NCBI RefSeq assembly: GCF_003045775.1
Contig: NZ_PXNS01000006.1
Span: 186,001 to 250,000, forward strand
Direction of reading: 5' to 3'
Length of the DNA stretch: 64,000 bases
Origin: Halomonas litopenaei
GTDB lineage: Bacteria > Pseudomonadota > Gammaproteobacteria > Pseudomonadales > Halomonadaceae
Positions 1 to 11,292 of this stretch are shown one piece after another. The notes below the pieces were generated by a model. The model had not been told where the DNA came from. It saw nothing but the letters and a program-made list of their open reading frames with translations, and ran no database searches. Position 1 is the first letter of the stretch. Every line of letters starts with the position of its first letter. The translations under genes and the position numbers were made by a program.

Positions 1-269
1 CCGGCGTCGATACGCTGGTACTGCTCGACGTCTACAGTGCCGGCGAAGCCGCGCTGCCCGGCGCCGATGGTCGCAGCCTGGCGGGTTCCATCCGTCAGCG
101 TGGCGAAGTCGATCCGATCTTCGCCCAGGACAAGGCGGAATTGCCGGCGCTGCTGGCCAAGGTGCTCAGACCCGGCGATATCCTGATTACTCAGGGCGCC
201 GGTGACGTGGGTGGCATCTCCCAGCGTCTGGCGGATGCCCAGCTTCAGTTCGACGAGGTGATCCTGTGA
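1..269 (+). CDS. murC: UDP-N-acetylmuramate--L-alanine ligase MurC, C-terminal fragment
   Basis: The window opens inside this gene; the frame from base 3 encodes about 88 residues and stops with TGA at 267-269. The visible part holds the family's C-terminal ligase-domain sequences LLDVYSAGE, a GADGRSL loop and the closing ITQGAGDVG motif. MurC adds L-alanine to UDP-MurNAc in the cytoplasm, the first amino acid of the peptidoglycan stem peptide. The stop overlaps the GTG start of ddlB, so the two are translationally coupled as in other dcw clusters. Identity rests on the motifs and on position immediately before ddlB-ftsQAZ. Confidence 0.95.
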   Translation, partial: GVDTLVLLDVYSAGEAALPGADGRSLAGSIRQRGEVDPIFAQDKAELPALLAKVLRPGDILITQGAGDVGGISQRLADAQLQFDEVIL

Positions 270-1192
270 CACGACAAGTACAGTCCTACGGCCATGTGGT
301 GGTCATCTACGGTGGCCATAGCGCCGAACGAGAAGTGTCGCTGAACAGCGGTGCCGCCGTGCTGGCGGCGTGTCAGCGCCAGGGCCTTGAAGTGACCGGC
401 TATGACCTTGCCGAGGGCGGCGTTGCCGGGCTGCAGGCGCTGAACCCCGATCTGGTGTTCATTGCCTTGCACGGCAGGGGAGGGGAGGACGGCTGTCTGC
501 AGGGGGCCCTGGAGCTGGCGGGAATCCCCTATACCGGCAGCGGTGTGCTGGCCTCGGCGCTGGGCATGGACAAGCTCAGGACCAAGGCGCTGTGGCAGAC
601 CCTGGGTCTGCCGACGCCCGAGAGCGTGCTGCTGTCGCCCGAAGCCGACTGGAACGAGGTGGCCGACCGACTGGGTCTGCCGCTGGTGGTCAAGCCGGTC
701 CATGAGGGTTCGACCATCGGCATCAGCATCGTCAACAGCCGTGATGAACTCGAAACCGCCTATCGTGAGGCTGCCACCTTCGATACTCGGGTGATGGCCG
801 AGCGTTTTGTGTCGGGAGACGAATTTACCTTGTCGGTACTTGGCGACAGCGCGCTGCCGGCCATTCGCGTCGAGGTGCCCAGCGGCTTCTACGACTACGA
901 GGCCAAGTACCTGTCCAACGAGACGCTTTACCACCTGCCCTGTGGTCTGGATGCCGAGCAGGAGACCGCGCTGGGCGAGCTGTGCCTGGCGGCGTTCGAG
1001 GCGGTGGGCTGTCAGGGCTGGGGCCGCGTCGATGTGATGCGCGACGCTGAAGGTCGGTTCTGGCTGCTCGAGGTCAATACCGTGCCCGGCATGACAGATC
1101 ACAGTCTGGTGCCCCAGGCGGCGGCCCATGCAGGCATCGACTTCGACGAGCTGGTCCTGCGTATTCTCGATACCGCCAGGGAGCGCGGCTGA
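266..1192 (+). CDS. ddlB: D-alanine--D-alanine ligase
   Basis: ATP-grasp enzyme of 308 residues (E. coli DdlB 306) joining two D-alanines for the peptidoglycan stem. The GTG start at 266 overlaps the murC stop (GTGA). Visible landmarks are GGHSAEREVS near residues 16-25 (Glu21 matching E. coli Glu15), ALHGRGGEDG at 67-76, KPVHEGST at 143-150 with the substrate-loop serine, the FYDYEAKY loop near 208-215, Arg254/Asp256 and the EVN metal site at 269-271. All catalytic positions expected from E. coli DdlB appear present. It lies 1 bp from ftsQ within the dcw operon. Family assignment is secure. Confidence 0.96.
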   Translation: MTRQVQSYGHVVVIYGGHSAEREVSLNSGAAVLAACQRQGLEVTGYDLAEGGVAGLQALNPDLVFIALHGRGGEDGCLQGALELAGIPYTGSGVLASALGMDKLRTKALWQTLGLPTPESVLLSPEADWNEVADRLGLPLVVKPVHEGSTIGISIVNSRDELETAYREAATFDTRVMAERFVSGDEFTLSVLGDSALPAIRVEVPSGFYDYEAKYLSNETLYHLPCGLDAEQETALGELCLAAFEAVGCQGWGRVDVMRDAEGRFWLLEVNTVPGMTDHSLVPQAAAHAGIDFDELVLRILDTARERG

Positions 1193-1193
1193 G

Positions 1194-1919
1194 ATGGCCA
1201 GGCGCGGCACCTGGCTTGGCGTCGTGCTGCTGGCTGCCCTGGTGGGCGCCGGTGGCAAGGCGCTGTGGTTGTGGCTGGATCGGCCCATCGAGCGGGTGTC
1301 CATCGGTGGTGAGTTGCACCACGTGGACGCCAGCTATCTCAAGGGCCAGCTGGCGCCGCTGGTCAGGGGCCGCACCTGGCTGTCGGTGGACCTGGAGGCG
1401 CTGCGTGAGCAGGCATTGCAGGTGGGCTGGCTCAAGGAGGTGCGTATTCGTCGCGAGTGGCCCAATGCACTGACCTTCGAGCTCGAGGAGCAGCGCCCGG
1501 TGGCGCGCTGGAACGACGATCAACTGCTCAACGGCGATGGCGAGCCCTTTGTCTTTGCCCCGGTGGAGCCGCCCATGGGACTGCCGGATATGGCGGGGCC
1601 CGGTGGCGCCGGTCCCGAGGTGCTGGCCTACTTCGATGACCTGGGGCAGCGGCTGGACAAGATGGGGCTCGGGATCGACCAGCTACGTCTGGAAGCCCGC
1701 GGCGCCTGGCGCTTTCAGCTGGACAGCGGCGTCTGGATCATGCTCGGCCGTGGAGATCTGGACGCCCGCCTCGGGCGCCTCGAGGCGGCCTGGCGGCGTG
1801 AACTGGGTGAGGTCGCGTCGCACATTCGCTACATCGATCTGCGCTACCCCAACGGCGTCGCCGTGGCCTGGCATGGCGAGACGGAGCCGGTCGATGATGA
1901 GGCCGCGACTCGCGGTTAA
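1194..1919 (+). CDS. ftsQ: Cell division protein FtsQ
   Basis: Bitopic divisome protein of 241 residues. The ATG at 1194 follows the ddlB stop by one base; the reading frame is open further upstream, but that would only overlap ddlB. A short basic N-terminus (MARRG) precedes one membrane segment at about residues 7-29, then a POTRA domain (IERVSIGG...) up to about 101 and a beta domain. FtsQ links early divisome proteins to FtsB/FtsL in the periplasm. The terminal Asp/Glu-rich stretch is slightly shorter than in E. coli (276 aa). Context between ddlB and ftsA supports the call. Confidence 0.94.
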   Translation: MARRGTWLGVVLLAALVGAGGKALWLWLDRPIERVSIGGELHHVDASYLKGQLAPLVRGRTWLSVDLEALREQALQVGWLKEVRIRREWPNALTFELEEQRPVARWNDDQLLNGDGEPFVFAPVEPPMGLPDMAGPGGAGPEVLAYFDDLGQRLDKMGLGIDQLRLEARGAWRFQLDSGVWIMLGRGDLDARLGRLEAAWRRELGEVASHIRYIDLRYPNGVAVAWHGETEPVDDEAATRG

Positions 1920-2049
1920 CGAAAAGACGGCATGGATCAGACGCGAGAACGGAAATATATGGCGACACTTTTCCGGCCATCGGCAAAGTTTTCTCGGTTT
2001 CTTTTGTTTAAATGTGTCCGTATCGTGGAATGAATGTACGCCCCGGGCT

Positions 2050-2078
2050 GGTCGAACAAGCGCTATTGTTCCTATAAT
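2050..2078 (+). promoter_or_regulatory. Possible ftsA promoter with consensus -10
   Basis: The 230-bp ftsQ-ftsA spacer (1920-2149) holds no gene. It contains a perfect TATAAT at 2073-2078, but the hexamer 17 bp upstream (GGTCGA, 2050-2055) is a poor -35. An AAGGAGA ribosome site lies at 2132-2138 before the ftsA ATG. A dedicated promoter before ftsA would fit the unusually wide gap in an otherwise tightly packed cluster. Confidence 0.4.
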
Positions 2079-2149
2079 CGTCCCAGGTTTTTTTATAACA
2101 GAGGCAGGTTCCGAGGTAACGGAATCCGTTCAAGGAGATTTCCCGGCTC

Positions 2150-3439
2150 ATGGCAGGTCCATCCAACGTGTCCAATATGGTAGTCGGGCTGGATATCGGA
2201 ACATCCAAGGTCGTCGCGATCGTGGGGCAACCCACCGACGATGGTGGTATCGAAATTGCCGGTATCGGCTCTCATCCCTCCCGTGGCATGAAGAAGGGAG
2301 TGGTGATCAATATCGAATCCACGGTCCAGTCGATTCAGCGTGCGGTTGAAGAAGCTGAGTTGATGGCCGGTTGCGACATACATTCGGTTTATGTGGGCAT
2401 TGCCGGCAGTCATATCAGTTCCATGAATTCCGACGGGGTCGTGGCGATCAAGGAGCGCGAAGTTGCGCCTTCCGATATCGAGCGAGTGATCGACTCGGCG
2501 CGGGCCAGGGCCATTTCCGAAGGGCAGCGGGTGCTGCACGTGTTGCCCCAGGAGTTCGCCATCGACACCCAGGGCGGTATCCGTGAGCCGCTGGGCATGT
2601 CGGGTGTGCGTCTGGAGGCGCGAGTTCATCTGGTGACCGCCGCACTCAACGCGGTACAGAACATCGAGAAGTGCGTGCGTCGCTGTGGGCTCGACGTCGA
2701 CGCCATCATCCTCGAGCAGCTGGCTTCCAGTCATGCCGTGCTTACCGAGGATGAGCGTGAGCTGGGCGTCTGCATGGTCGACATTGGCGGGGGCACCACC
2801 GATATCGCGGTATTCACCGAGGGCGCCATCCGCCACACTGCGGTGATACCGATCGCCGGTGACCAGGTCACCAACGATATCGCCATGGCGCTGCGTACCC
2901 CGGCTCAGTATGCCGAGGAGATCAAGGTCAAGTACGCCTGTGCGCTGACCCAGCTGGCTTCCAGCGACGAAATGATCAAGGTGCCGAGCGTCGGCGACCG
3001 TCCCGCCAGAGACCTGTCTCGACAGTCGCTGGCCGAAGTGGTCGAGCCGCGTTACGAGGAATTGTTCACCCTGGTGCGCGACGAACTGCGCCGCAGCGGC
3101 TTTGAGGATCTGGTCGCCGCAGGGGTGGTGTTGACCGGTGGCACATCACGCATGGAAGGTGTGGTGGAGCTTGCCGAAGAGATATTTCACATGCCGGTCA
3201 GGGTCGCTTGTCCGCAGAATGTGAGGGGCCTGGCCGACGTGGTGCGAAATCCGATTTATTCGACGGGTGTCGGTTTGTTACATTACGCTCTACATGAGGC
3301 CCGTCAGGGTCGTGTCCACCAGGGGCAGGGTGGCACCATCTCGTCGCAATCGAGACGCGAGGACGTCTCCCGGCGTGGACCAGAGGAAAGGACTCCGGCG
3401 CTGGAAAAGATCAAAGGCTGGTTCAAAGGAAATTTCTGA
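2150..3439 (+). CDS. ftsA: Cell division protein FtsA
   Basis: Actin-like ATPase of 429 residues (E. coli 420) that tethers FtsZ to the membrane. The ATG at 2150 has a strong AAGGAGA site 11 bp upstream. Visible features are the phosphate-1 loop [10 protein letters not shown] near residues 12-21, the 1C subdomain ([19 protein letters not shown]), the phosphate-2 motif [15 protein letters not shown] and the adenosine loop [11 protein letters not shown]. The last residues, [11 protein letters not shown], form the amphipathic membrane-targeting helix. It is followed by ftsZ after 34 bp. Confidence 0.97.
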   Translation: MAGPSNVSNMVVGLDIGTSKVVAIVGQPTDDGGIEIAGIGSHPSRGMKKGVVINIESTVQSIQRAVEEAELMAGCDIHSVYVGIAGSHISSMNSDGVVAIKEREVAPSDIERVIDSARARAISEGQRVLHVLPQEFAIDTQGGIREPLGMSGVRLEARVHLVTAALNAVQNIEKCVRRCGLDVDAIILEQLASSHAVLTEDERELGVCMVDIGGGTTDIAVFTEGAIRHTAVIPIAGDQVTNDIAMALRTPAQYAEEIKVKYACALTQLASSDEMIKVPSVGDRPARDLSRQSLAEVVEPRYEELFTLVRDELRRSGFEDLVAAGVVLTGGTSRMEGVVELAEEIFHMPVRVACPQNVRGLADVVRNPIYSTGVGLLHYALHEARQGRVHQGQGGTISSQSRREDVSRRGPEERTPALEKIKGWFKGNF

Positions 3440-3473
3440 AAGGGCCGCACAAGCGGCTCAGGAGACGGGGCAA

Positions 3474-4661
3474 ATGTTCGAAGTCGTAGATAGCGCGCCC
3501 TCAAGCAGCGCGGTCATAAAGGTCATCGGCGTCGGTGGCGGCGGCGGCAATGCCGTCAATCACATGGTCGAGAGCAGCATCGAAGGGGTGGAGTTCATCT
3601 GCGCCAATACCGATGCTCAGGCGCTCAAGCGCGTCTCCGCCAAGACCGTGTTGCAGCTCGGCAGCGAGATCACCAAGGGGCTTGGCGCCGGTGCCAACCC
3701 CGAAGTGGGTCGTCAGGCCGCGATGGAAGATCGTGAGCGGATCGCCGAGTTGCTCGGTGGCGCCGACATGGTCTTCATCACCGCCGGCATGGGTGGCGGT
3801 ACCGGCACCGGCGGGGCACCGGTGGTCGCTCAGGTCGCCAAGGAACTGGGCATCCTGACCGTCGCGGTGGTCACCCGCCCGTTCCCCTTCGAGGGCCCCA
3901 AGCGCATGCGCGCAGCGGAAGAGGGCATGAAGGAGCTGTCCGAGCATGTCGACTCGCTGATCACCATTCCCAACGAGAAGCTTCTGTCCGTGCTTGGCAA
4001 GAGCGCGACACTGCTGACTGCCTTCAGCGCCGCCAATGACGTCCTGCTGGGTGCCGTGCAGGGTATCGCCGAGCTGATCACCAGCCCGGGCATCATCAAC
4101 GTCGACTTTGCCGACGTGCGCACCGTGATGTCAGAGATGGGCATGGCGATGATGGGCACCGGTGGTGCCACCGGCGAAAATCGCGCTCGCGAGGCCGCCG
4201 AGAAGGCGATCCGCAGTCCGCTGCTCGAGGATATCGATCTGCACGGCGCTCGCGGCATCCTGGTCAACATCACCGCTGGGCCGGATCTGTCGATCGGTGA
4301 GTTCAACGACGTCGGCGCCACGGTGCAGGAGTTCGCCTCCCAGGACGCCACCATCGTCGTGGGTACCTCCATCGACATGGACATGACCGACGAACTGCGG
4401 GTCACCGTGGTCGCGGCGGGTCTCGACAATCAGGTGTCACGCCAGCAGAAGCCGGCGGCGCAGCAGCAGGTTCGTCGTCCCGAGGCGCGCCAGCGTCCTC
4501 AGCAGAGTGCGATCAATCGCGCCCAGGGCGGCGCCGGTGTGGCCGCAGCGAGCAAGCCAGAGGCGCAGGAATCACCGCGTCCGCAGGCCGAGAAGCGCAA
4601 GTCTCAGGAGTTGGACGATTATCTCGATATTCCCGCCTTCCTGCGGCGTCAGGCGGACTGA
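3474..4661 (+). CDS. ftsZ: Cell division GTPase FtsZ
   Basis: Tubulin homologue of 395 residues that forms the Z-ring. I chose the ATG at 3474 (MFEVVD), preceded by GGAG; the frame is open back into ftsA, but no homologous extension is expected there. It shows the N-terminal [13 protein letters not shown] loop, the tubulin signature GGGTGTG at about 107-113 and the T7-loop region [12 protein letters not shown] Gln/Arg/Ala-rich linker follows, ending in the conserved tail peptide [13 protein letters not shown] that binds FtsA and ZipA. Full length, no anomalies. Confidence 0.98.
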   Translation: MFEVVDSAPSSSAVIKVIGVGGGGGNAVNHMVESSIEGVEFICANTDAQALKRVSAKTVLQLGSEITKGLGAGANPEVGRQAAMEDRERIAELLGGADMVFITAGMGGGTGTGGAPVVAQVAKELGILTVAVVTRPFPFEGPKRMRAAEEGMKELSEHVDSLITIPNEKLLSVLGKSATLLTAFSAANDVLLGAVQGIAELITSPGIINVDFADVRTVMSEMGMAMMGTGGATGENRAREAAEKAIRSPLLEDIDLHGARGILVNITAGPDLSIGEFNDVGATVQEFASQDATIVVGTSIDMDMTDELRVTVVAAGLDNQVSRQQKPAAQQQVRRPEARQRPQQSAINRAQGGAGVAAASKPEAQESPRPQAEKRKSQELDDYLDIPAFLRRQAD

Positions 4662-4717
4662 TCGAGAGCAGAGTGCGCGAAATTTCCGGGGTGCAGGGAT
4701 CGAAAGGCGATGTTTTT

Positions 4718-4746
4718 TTGTTGAAACGTCCGTTTGGTGTTATAGT
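4718..4746 (+). promoter_or_regulatory. Predicted sigma-70 promoter of lpxC
   Basis: TTGTTG (4718-4723), a 17-bp spacer and TATAGT (4741-4746) sit 42 bp before the lpxC ATG. The -10 matches five of six consensus bases, the -35 only TTG. It would let lpxC be transcribed separately from ftsZ. Confidence 0.5.
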
Positions 4747-4787
4747 GAACGGTGTTTGATAACCAACGACTGCCTGGCGACTGCACA

Positions 4788-5699
4788 ATGATCAGACAAC
4801 GTACCCTCAAGAATGTCATCCGCGCCACGGGCGTAGGACTGCACTCCGGCAAGAAGGTCTACCTGACGCTTCGCCCCGCGCCGGTGGACACGGGCATTGT
4901 GTTCGTGCGCACCGACCTCGAGCCGGAGGTCCGCATTCCCGCCCAGGCGTTGAATGTGACCGACACCACTCTCTGCACCGCCCTGTCTCAGAATGGTGAG
5001 AAGGTCGCGACCGTGGAGCACCTGATGTCCGCCTTCGCGGGTCTCGGCATCGACAATGCCTACGTCGATGTGAGCGCGCCCGAAGTGCCGATCATGGACG
5101 GTAGTGCCGGACCCTTTGTGTTCCTGATCCAGTCCGCCGGGATCCAGGAGCAGAGCGCGGCCAAGAAGTTCATCCGCATCAAGCGTGAGATCAAGGTCAG
5201 CGAAGGCGACAAGGAAGCCGTCTTCCTGCCCCATCAGGGCTTCAAGGTCTCCTTTGCCATCGACTTCGATCACCCGGTGTTCGAGGACCAGAAGCAGACC
5301 GCCATGGTCGACTTCTCCACGACGTCCTTCGTCAAGGAGGTGTCTCGCGCGCGGACCTTCGGCTTCATGCGTGATCTCGAGTACCTGCGCTCGAACAACC
5401 TGGCGCTTGGTGGCAGCCTCGACAATGCCATCGTGGTGGACGACTACCGCATCGTGAACGACGGTGGTCTGCGCTACGACGACGAGTTCGTCAAGCACAA
5501 GGTGCTGGACGCCATCGGTGACCTTTACCAGCTCGGTCACAGCCTGATCGGCGAGTTCCGTGGCGTGAAGTCCGGCCACGCGCTGAACAACCAGCTGTGT
5601 CGTGCGCTCATCGAGCAGCCCGAGGCCTGGGAGATCGTGACCTACGAGAGCGAAGCCGAATCGGCGCCGATTTCCTACGCGGCACCGGCCATGGCGTGA
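4788..5699 (+). CDS. lpxC: UDP-3-O-acyl-N-acetylglucosamine deacetylase
   Basis: Zinc amidase of 303 residues (E. coli 305) catalysing the first committed step of lipid A synthesis. The ATG at 4788 gives MIRQRTLKN, the canonical N-terminus; an in-frame upstream ATG at 4752 adds 12 non-conserved residues. Zinc ligands are visible as His78 ([10 protein letters not shown]), His237 and Asp241 (HKVLDAIGD). His264 (SGHALNN) is the catalytic histidine and Glu77 the general base. The C-terminus ends YAAPAMA, slightly different from the degradation tail region of E. coli. A bidirectional terminator follows. Confidence 0.97.
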   Translation: MIRQRTLKNVIRATGVGLHSGKKVYLTLRPAPVDTGIVFVRTDLEPEVRIPAQALNVTDTTLCTALSQNGEKVATVEHLMSAFAGLGIDNAYVDVSAPEVPIMDGSAGPFVFLIQSAGIQEQSAAKKFIRIKREIKVSEGDKEAVFLPHQGFKVSFAIDFDHPVFEDQKQTAMVDFSTTSFVKEVSRARTFGFMRDLEYLRSNNLALGGSLDNAIVVDDYRIVNDGGLRYDDEFVKHKVLDAIGDLYQLGHSLIGEFRGVKSGHALNNQLCRALIEQPEAWEIVTYESEAESAPISYAAPAMA

Positions 5700-5785
5700 T
5701 GCAAGCCTCGGTGATGGCCAGGCCAAGGTTAGCCCCGCAGATCGCCAGTCTTCCGTAGCAACTTGTCTTCGGCCATCACTCGCTT

Positions 5786-5811
5786 GAACGCCGCCCCTCG
5801 GGGCGGCGTTC
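5786..5811. terminator. Bidirectional hairpin between lpxC and dciA
   Basis: An 11-bp perfect stem (5786-5796 with 5801-5811) closes a CTCG tetraloop. There is no good T-tract on either side, so termination strength is uncertain. It separates two convergent genes. The rest of the 5700-5976 gap holds only short tandem repeats (11 bp at 5826-5858, 12 bp at 5917-5940). Confidence 0.65.
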
Positions 5812-5976
5812 TGCTGTCTGGGGTTTCATGTTCGCCTCATGTTCACGTCGTGTTCGGCGTCGCCAAGCGGCGCGGGCAGGGTCGGGAGGCCGCGGCGCTG
5901 CCTTGTGGGTACCCCCGTGAGTGGCCCCATGAGTGGCCCGGGGGCGGCGATTCATGCGCGGGGAGCGCCGATGGGG

Positions 5977-6453
5977 CTAGGCGTCGTCTTTCCCTGAAGG
6001 CGACTCGGCGTGGGCCGCCAGGCGCTCCAGGGCGCGCTTGAGTCGCGGATCCTCGACATCGGCGGCGCAGCTCGAGAGCTCGTCACCGGCCTGGGCGGGC
6101 AGGCGCCTTACCTGGCGCGGCGCAACCTTGGCCGGGCGCACTGGGCGTACCTTGAGGTGGAAGCCGGTCACCGCCTGGAACTCCGGCAACTGGTGCAGGC
6201 AGTCGAGCAGACGCGGCTGCTCGTAGCGCAGACGGGTCAGCCAGGCTGCGCCGTCGGTGATCAGGGTCAGACGGCCGTCACGGAAGCCACCGACAAACAG
6301 GTGTTCCGCCAGGGTGGGCGAGAGTTCATTGCGCAGATGCTCCTGAGCGCGCTCGATCAGGCGCGCCATGCGCATCAGTCCGCCCAGTTCGCCGCGGCCC
6401 TGAAGAAGCCCTGTCATGGACTGGGCGCGGAACCGCTTAACCTTTATACTCAT
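5977..6453 (-). CDS. dciA: DciA-like DUF721 protein (replicative helicase operator)
   Basis: 158 residues with the DUF721 region at about 15-105 (hydrophobic LMRMARLIERAQEHL helix, LTLITDGAAWLTRLRYEQ strand-helix) and a charged Pro/Arg-rich tail. DUF721 proteins are known as DciA, which loads or operates DnaB in bacteria lacking DnaC. The setting between lpxC and secA is the same as in Pseudomonas. The start is uncertain: ATG at 6453 (MSIKVKRF) or an internal ATG at 6417; neither has a clear ribosome site. It is convergent with lpxC and divergent from the small ORF before secA. Confidence 0.8.
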   Translation of the reverse strand: MSIKVKRFRAQSMTGLLQGRGELGGLMRMARLIERAQEHLRNELSPTLAEHLFVGGFRDGRLTLITDGAAWLTRLRYEQPRLLDCLHQLPEFQAVTGFHLKVRPVRPAKVAPRQVRRLPAQAGDELSSCAADVEDPRLKRALERLAAHAESPSGKDDA

Positions 6454-6616
6454 GTGCTTGTGTCTTGGGATGCCCCAGGATCAATGAATTTGTCGCTCGG
6501 CGGCGTTCGTCTGTGGAACGCAGGTGTCATGGCCGTTTGCATGATGGCCGCTCGAGTGATGGGCAGCCGGCATGGCGCCGGCCCGAGACTAGCACGCCAG
6601 GGAGTTCCCCGACAGC

Positions 6617-6961
6617 ATGACTGCCATCGACCCACATCGCTGCTGCCCCCGCGAGGCTCGTGCCCGTCGGGTGGCCAGATGGTGGTTGGCAGGGCTGCTG
6701 GTGGGCTGCCTGCTGCCGGCGAGCCTGAGCGCCGCCGAATCTCCCCGAGCCACCGAGCGACTGGTGCAGATCTGCATCATGGCGCCGGCGGTCATCCGGG
6801 CCCATACCATGCTCAAGGCCTGCCGCCATCGGCTGGCCCGACATCCCCTCAAGACCCTGCCCAAACCATCGTCCCCGTCGGTGGCCTGGGCGGCGCCAAT
6901 GCTGGTGCCGGTGGCCGCCCTCGACGTGGTGTCCCGCCGGGGTCCTCCTGACATCGCCTGA
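6617..6961 (+). CDS. Small exported protein upstream of secA, candidate SecM-like secretion monitor
   Basis: 114 codons, not recognised as a known family. Residues 15-21 are basic (RARRVAR), 22-37 hydrophobic (WWLAGLLVGCLLPASL), and Ser38-Ala40 forms a plausible signal-peptidase site. The mature part is Pro/Arg-rich with Cys53 and Cys69. It ends Arg107-Arg108-Gly109-Pro110-Pro111-Asp-Ile-Ala. In E. coli SecM the arrest motif ends Arg-Ala-Gly-Pro with four residues after the proline, the same spacing. The Phe and Trp-Ile positions of the SecM consensus are not matched. A weak GGGAG lies 12 bp before the ATG. Gene reality is moderately supported, function only inferred. Confidence 0.5.
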   Translation: MTAIDPHRCCPREARARRVARWWLAGLLVGCLLPASLSAAESPRATERLVQICIMAPAVIRAHTMLKACRHRLARHPLKTLPKPSSPSVAWAAPMLVPVAALDVVSRRGPPDIA

Positions 6962-7025
6962 ATTCGATGAAGCGTGACGGTCGCCAATGCCTGGCGGCCT
7001 CTTTTTCAGGTTCCAGATTTCAGGA
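6946..7025 (+). promoter_or_regulatory. Possible secA translation-control pairing
   Basis: TCCTGA at 6946-6951, inside the Pro110-Pro111-Asp112 codons of the upstream ORF, is exactly complementary to TCAGGA at 7020-7025, which overlaps the secA Shine-Dalgarno AGGAAG (7022-7027). A ribosome paused on these codons would free the secA site, as in the E. coli secM-secA arrangement. Six base pairs alone could arise by chance in this GC-rich sequence. Confidence 0.3.
6979..7006 (+). terminator. Terminator-like hairpin between the small ORF and secA (possible attenuator)
   Basis: GGTCGCC (6979-6985) pairs with GGCGGCC (6993-6999), seven pairs with one G-T, around a 7-nt loop, followed by TCTTTTT. 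It ends only 25 bp before the secA ATG, too close for a separate promoter downstream. secA transcripts must therefore cross it. GGCCGCC at 6913-6919 is complementary to the 3' arm and could form an alternative structure. Confidence 0.5.
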
Positions 7026-7031
7026 AGTTTC

Positions 7032-9773
<2,742 letters not shown>

Positions 9774-9800
9774 GCAAGCCTCGCAACCCATGACGACGGC

Positions 9801-9826
9801 GACCCCGGGCTTCAAGGCCTGGGGTC
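9801..9826 (+). terminator. secA terminator
   Basis: A 10-bp stem (9801-9810 with 9817-9826, one G-T pair) closes a TTCAAG loop and is followed by GTCTTTG, a short T-tract. It sits between the secA stop and the argJ ribosome site. Confidence 0.75.
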
Positions 9827-9849
9827 GTCTTTGACGCAAGGAGAAAACA

Positions 9850-11067
9850 ATGGCAGTCGGTGACAGCATTTTTCCGGCAATGGGGCCGATCCCCGGGGTT
9901 CGCCTGGGCAGTGCCATGGCGGGCATCAAGAAGCCGGGCCGGCGTGATCTGGTGGTGATCGAGGTGGCCCCGGGCGCCAGGGTGTCCGGCACCTTTACCC
10001 GCAACGCCTTCTGCGCGGCGCCGGTCCATGTGGCCCGCCAGCATCTGGCCGCGGGCGACGCGGTTCGCTACCTGGTCATCAATACCGGCAATGCCAACGC
10101 CGGCACCGGCGAGATCGGCATGCGCGACGCCCACGCCACCTGTCAGGCGCTGGCCGAACTCGCCGAGGTGTCGGCCGACCAGGTGCTGCCGTTCTCCACC
10201 GGCGTGATCGGCGAACCGCTGCCGATGGAGCAACTTCTCGGTGGCCTGCCAGAGGCGCTCGACCAGCTCGACGACGGTGGCGACGCCTGGGCTCTGGCGG
10301 CCGAAGGCATCCTCACCACCGACACCCGGACCAAGGGCGCGACCCGCCAGGTGACGCTCAAGCAGGGCACTGTCACCCTCAATGGCATCGCCAAGGGGTC
10401 GGGCATGATCCGTCCCGACATGGCCACCATGCTGGGTTTTGTCGCCACCGACGCGGCGATCGAGTCCGAGCGTCTTGATGCCCTGCTCAGGGAGGGCGTC
10501 AAGCGCTCGTTCAACAGCATCACCGTGGACTCCGATACCTCGACCAACGACGCCTGCATGCTGATCGCCACCGGCCAGGGCGCAGCACTCGCCGATGACG
10601 ATGACGAGCGGATATTTCGTCAGGCCCTCGATGAGGTGCTGGTGGAGCTGGCCCAGGCGATCATTCGCGACGGCGAGGGTGCGACCAAGTTCGTCACCCT
10701 GAATGTCAGCGGTGCCCTGAGCGTCGAGGAGGCGCGCGAGGTGGCCTTTACGGTGGCCCATTCGCCGCTGGTAAAGACCGCGTTGTACGCCAGTGACGCC
10801 AATTGGGGGCGTATCCTCGCTGCGGTGGGGCGTGCCCGGGTCGAGGACTTCGATGTCGATCGGGTGACCATTGATCTGGGCGATGTGCGCCTGGTCGAGA
10901 ACGGTGGGCGTGCTGAGGGCTACAGTGAGGACGCCGGCAGTGCGGTGATGGCGGCAGAAGAGATCACCATTGCCATCGATCTGGGGCGTGGTGACGCTGC
11001 CGCGCGGGTGTGGACCTCCGACCTGTCCCACGACTATGTATCGATCAACGCCGACTACCGCAGTTGA
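9850..11067 (+). CDS. argJ: Bifunctional ornithine acetyltransferase / N-acetylglutamate synthase ArgJ
   Basis: 405-residue member of the ArgJ family, which recycles the acetyl group from N-acetylornithine to glutamate in arginine synthesis. AAGGAGA precedes the ATG at 9850. The self-cleavage site KGSGMIRPDMATMLGF is visible with the nucleophile Thr193, splitting the precursor into alpha and beta chains. The VINTGNANAGTG oxyanion-region motif lies at about 77-88 and the conserved C-terminus SINADYRS is intact. Whether it also uses acetyl-CoA cannot be read from sequence. It stands between secA and a Nudix gene, as in Pseudomonas. Confidence 0.95.
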   Translation: MAVGDSIFPAMGPIPGVRLGSAMAGIKKPGRRDLVVIEVAPGARVSGTFTRNAFCAAPVHVARQHLAAGDAVRYLVINTGNANAGTGEIGMRDAHATCQALAELAEVSADQVLPFSTGVIGEPLPMEQLLGGLPEALDQLDDGGDAWALAAEGILTTDTRTKGATRQVTLKQGTVTLNGIAKGSGMIRPDMATMLGFVATDAAIESERLDALLREGVKRSFNSITVDSDTSTNDACMLIATGQGAALADDDDERIFRQALDEVLVELAQAIIRDGEGATKFVTLNVSGALSVEEAREVAFTVAHSPLVKTALYASDANWGRILAAVGRARVEDFDVDRVTIDLGDVRLVENGGRAEGYSEDAGSAVMAAEEITIAIDLGRGDAAARVWTSDLSHDYVSINADYRS

Positions 11068-11085
11068 TTCCGCATGGGTTCGTCG

Positions 11086-11231
11086 GCGGCAGATGAATCT
11101 CGGCCGGTGAATCGGTATCCTGTGTCGTCTTTTTTGCCTGTCCGGCGGGTAGCGGTGGAGCCGATCCATCGGCGATGCATCAGCGGCAGATGAATCTCGG
11201 CGAGCGAATCGGTATCCTATGCCGACTTTTA
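11086..11231. repeat. Two imperfect 48-50 bp direct repeats, 97 bp apart
   Basis: Copies begin at 11086 and 11183. Both share GCGGCAGATGAATCTCGG, then GAATCGGTATCCT after an 8-bp block that differs at 3 or 4 bases, then a CG-rich step and a T-run. They fill most of the 225-bp argJ-Nudix spacer. The TATCCT in each could be a -10 element, so they may be duplicated promoters or leader segments, but no convincing -35 is present. Confidence 0.8.
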
Positions 11232-11292
11232 TCGCCCTCCCGACTGAAAACTGGTGCGGGCGTGGCCCGCGAACCGAAGCTGGTATTGTTGA

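Noticed and set aside
4752-4787. Upstream ATG extending LpxC by 12 residues
   Set aside because: It lies only about 6 bp after the predicted -10, and the added residues do not match the family; ATG 4788 gives the canonical N-terminus.
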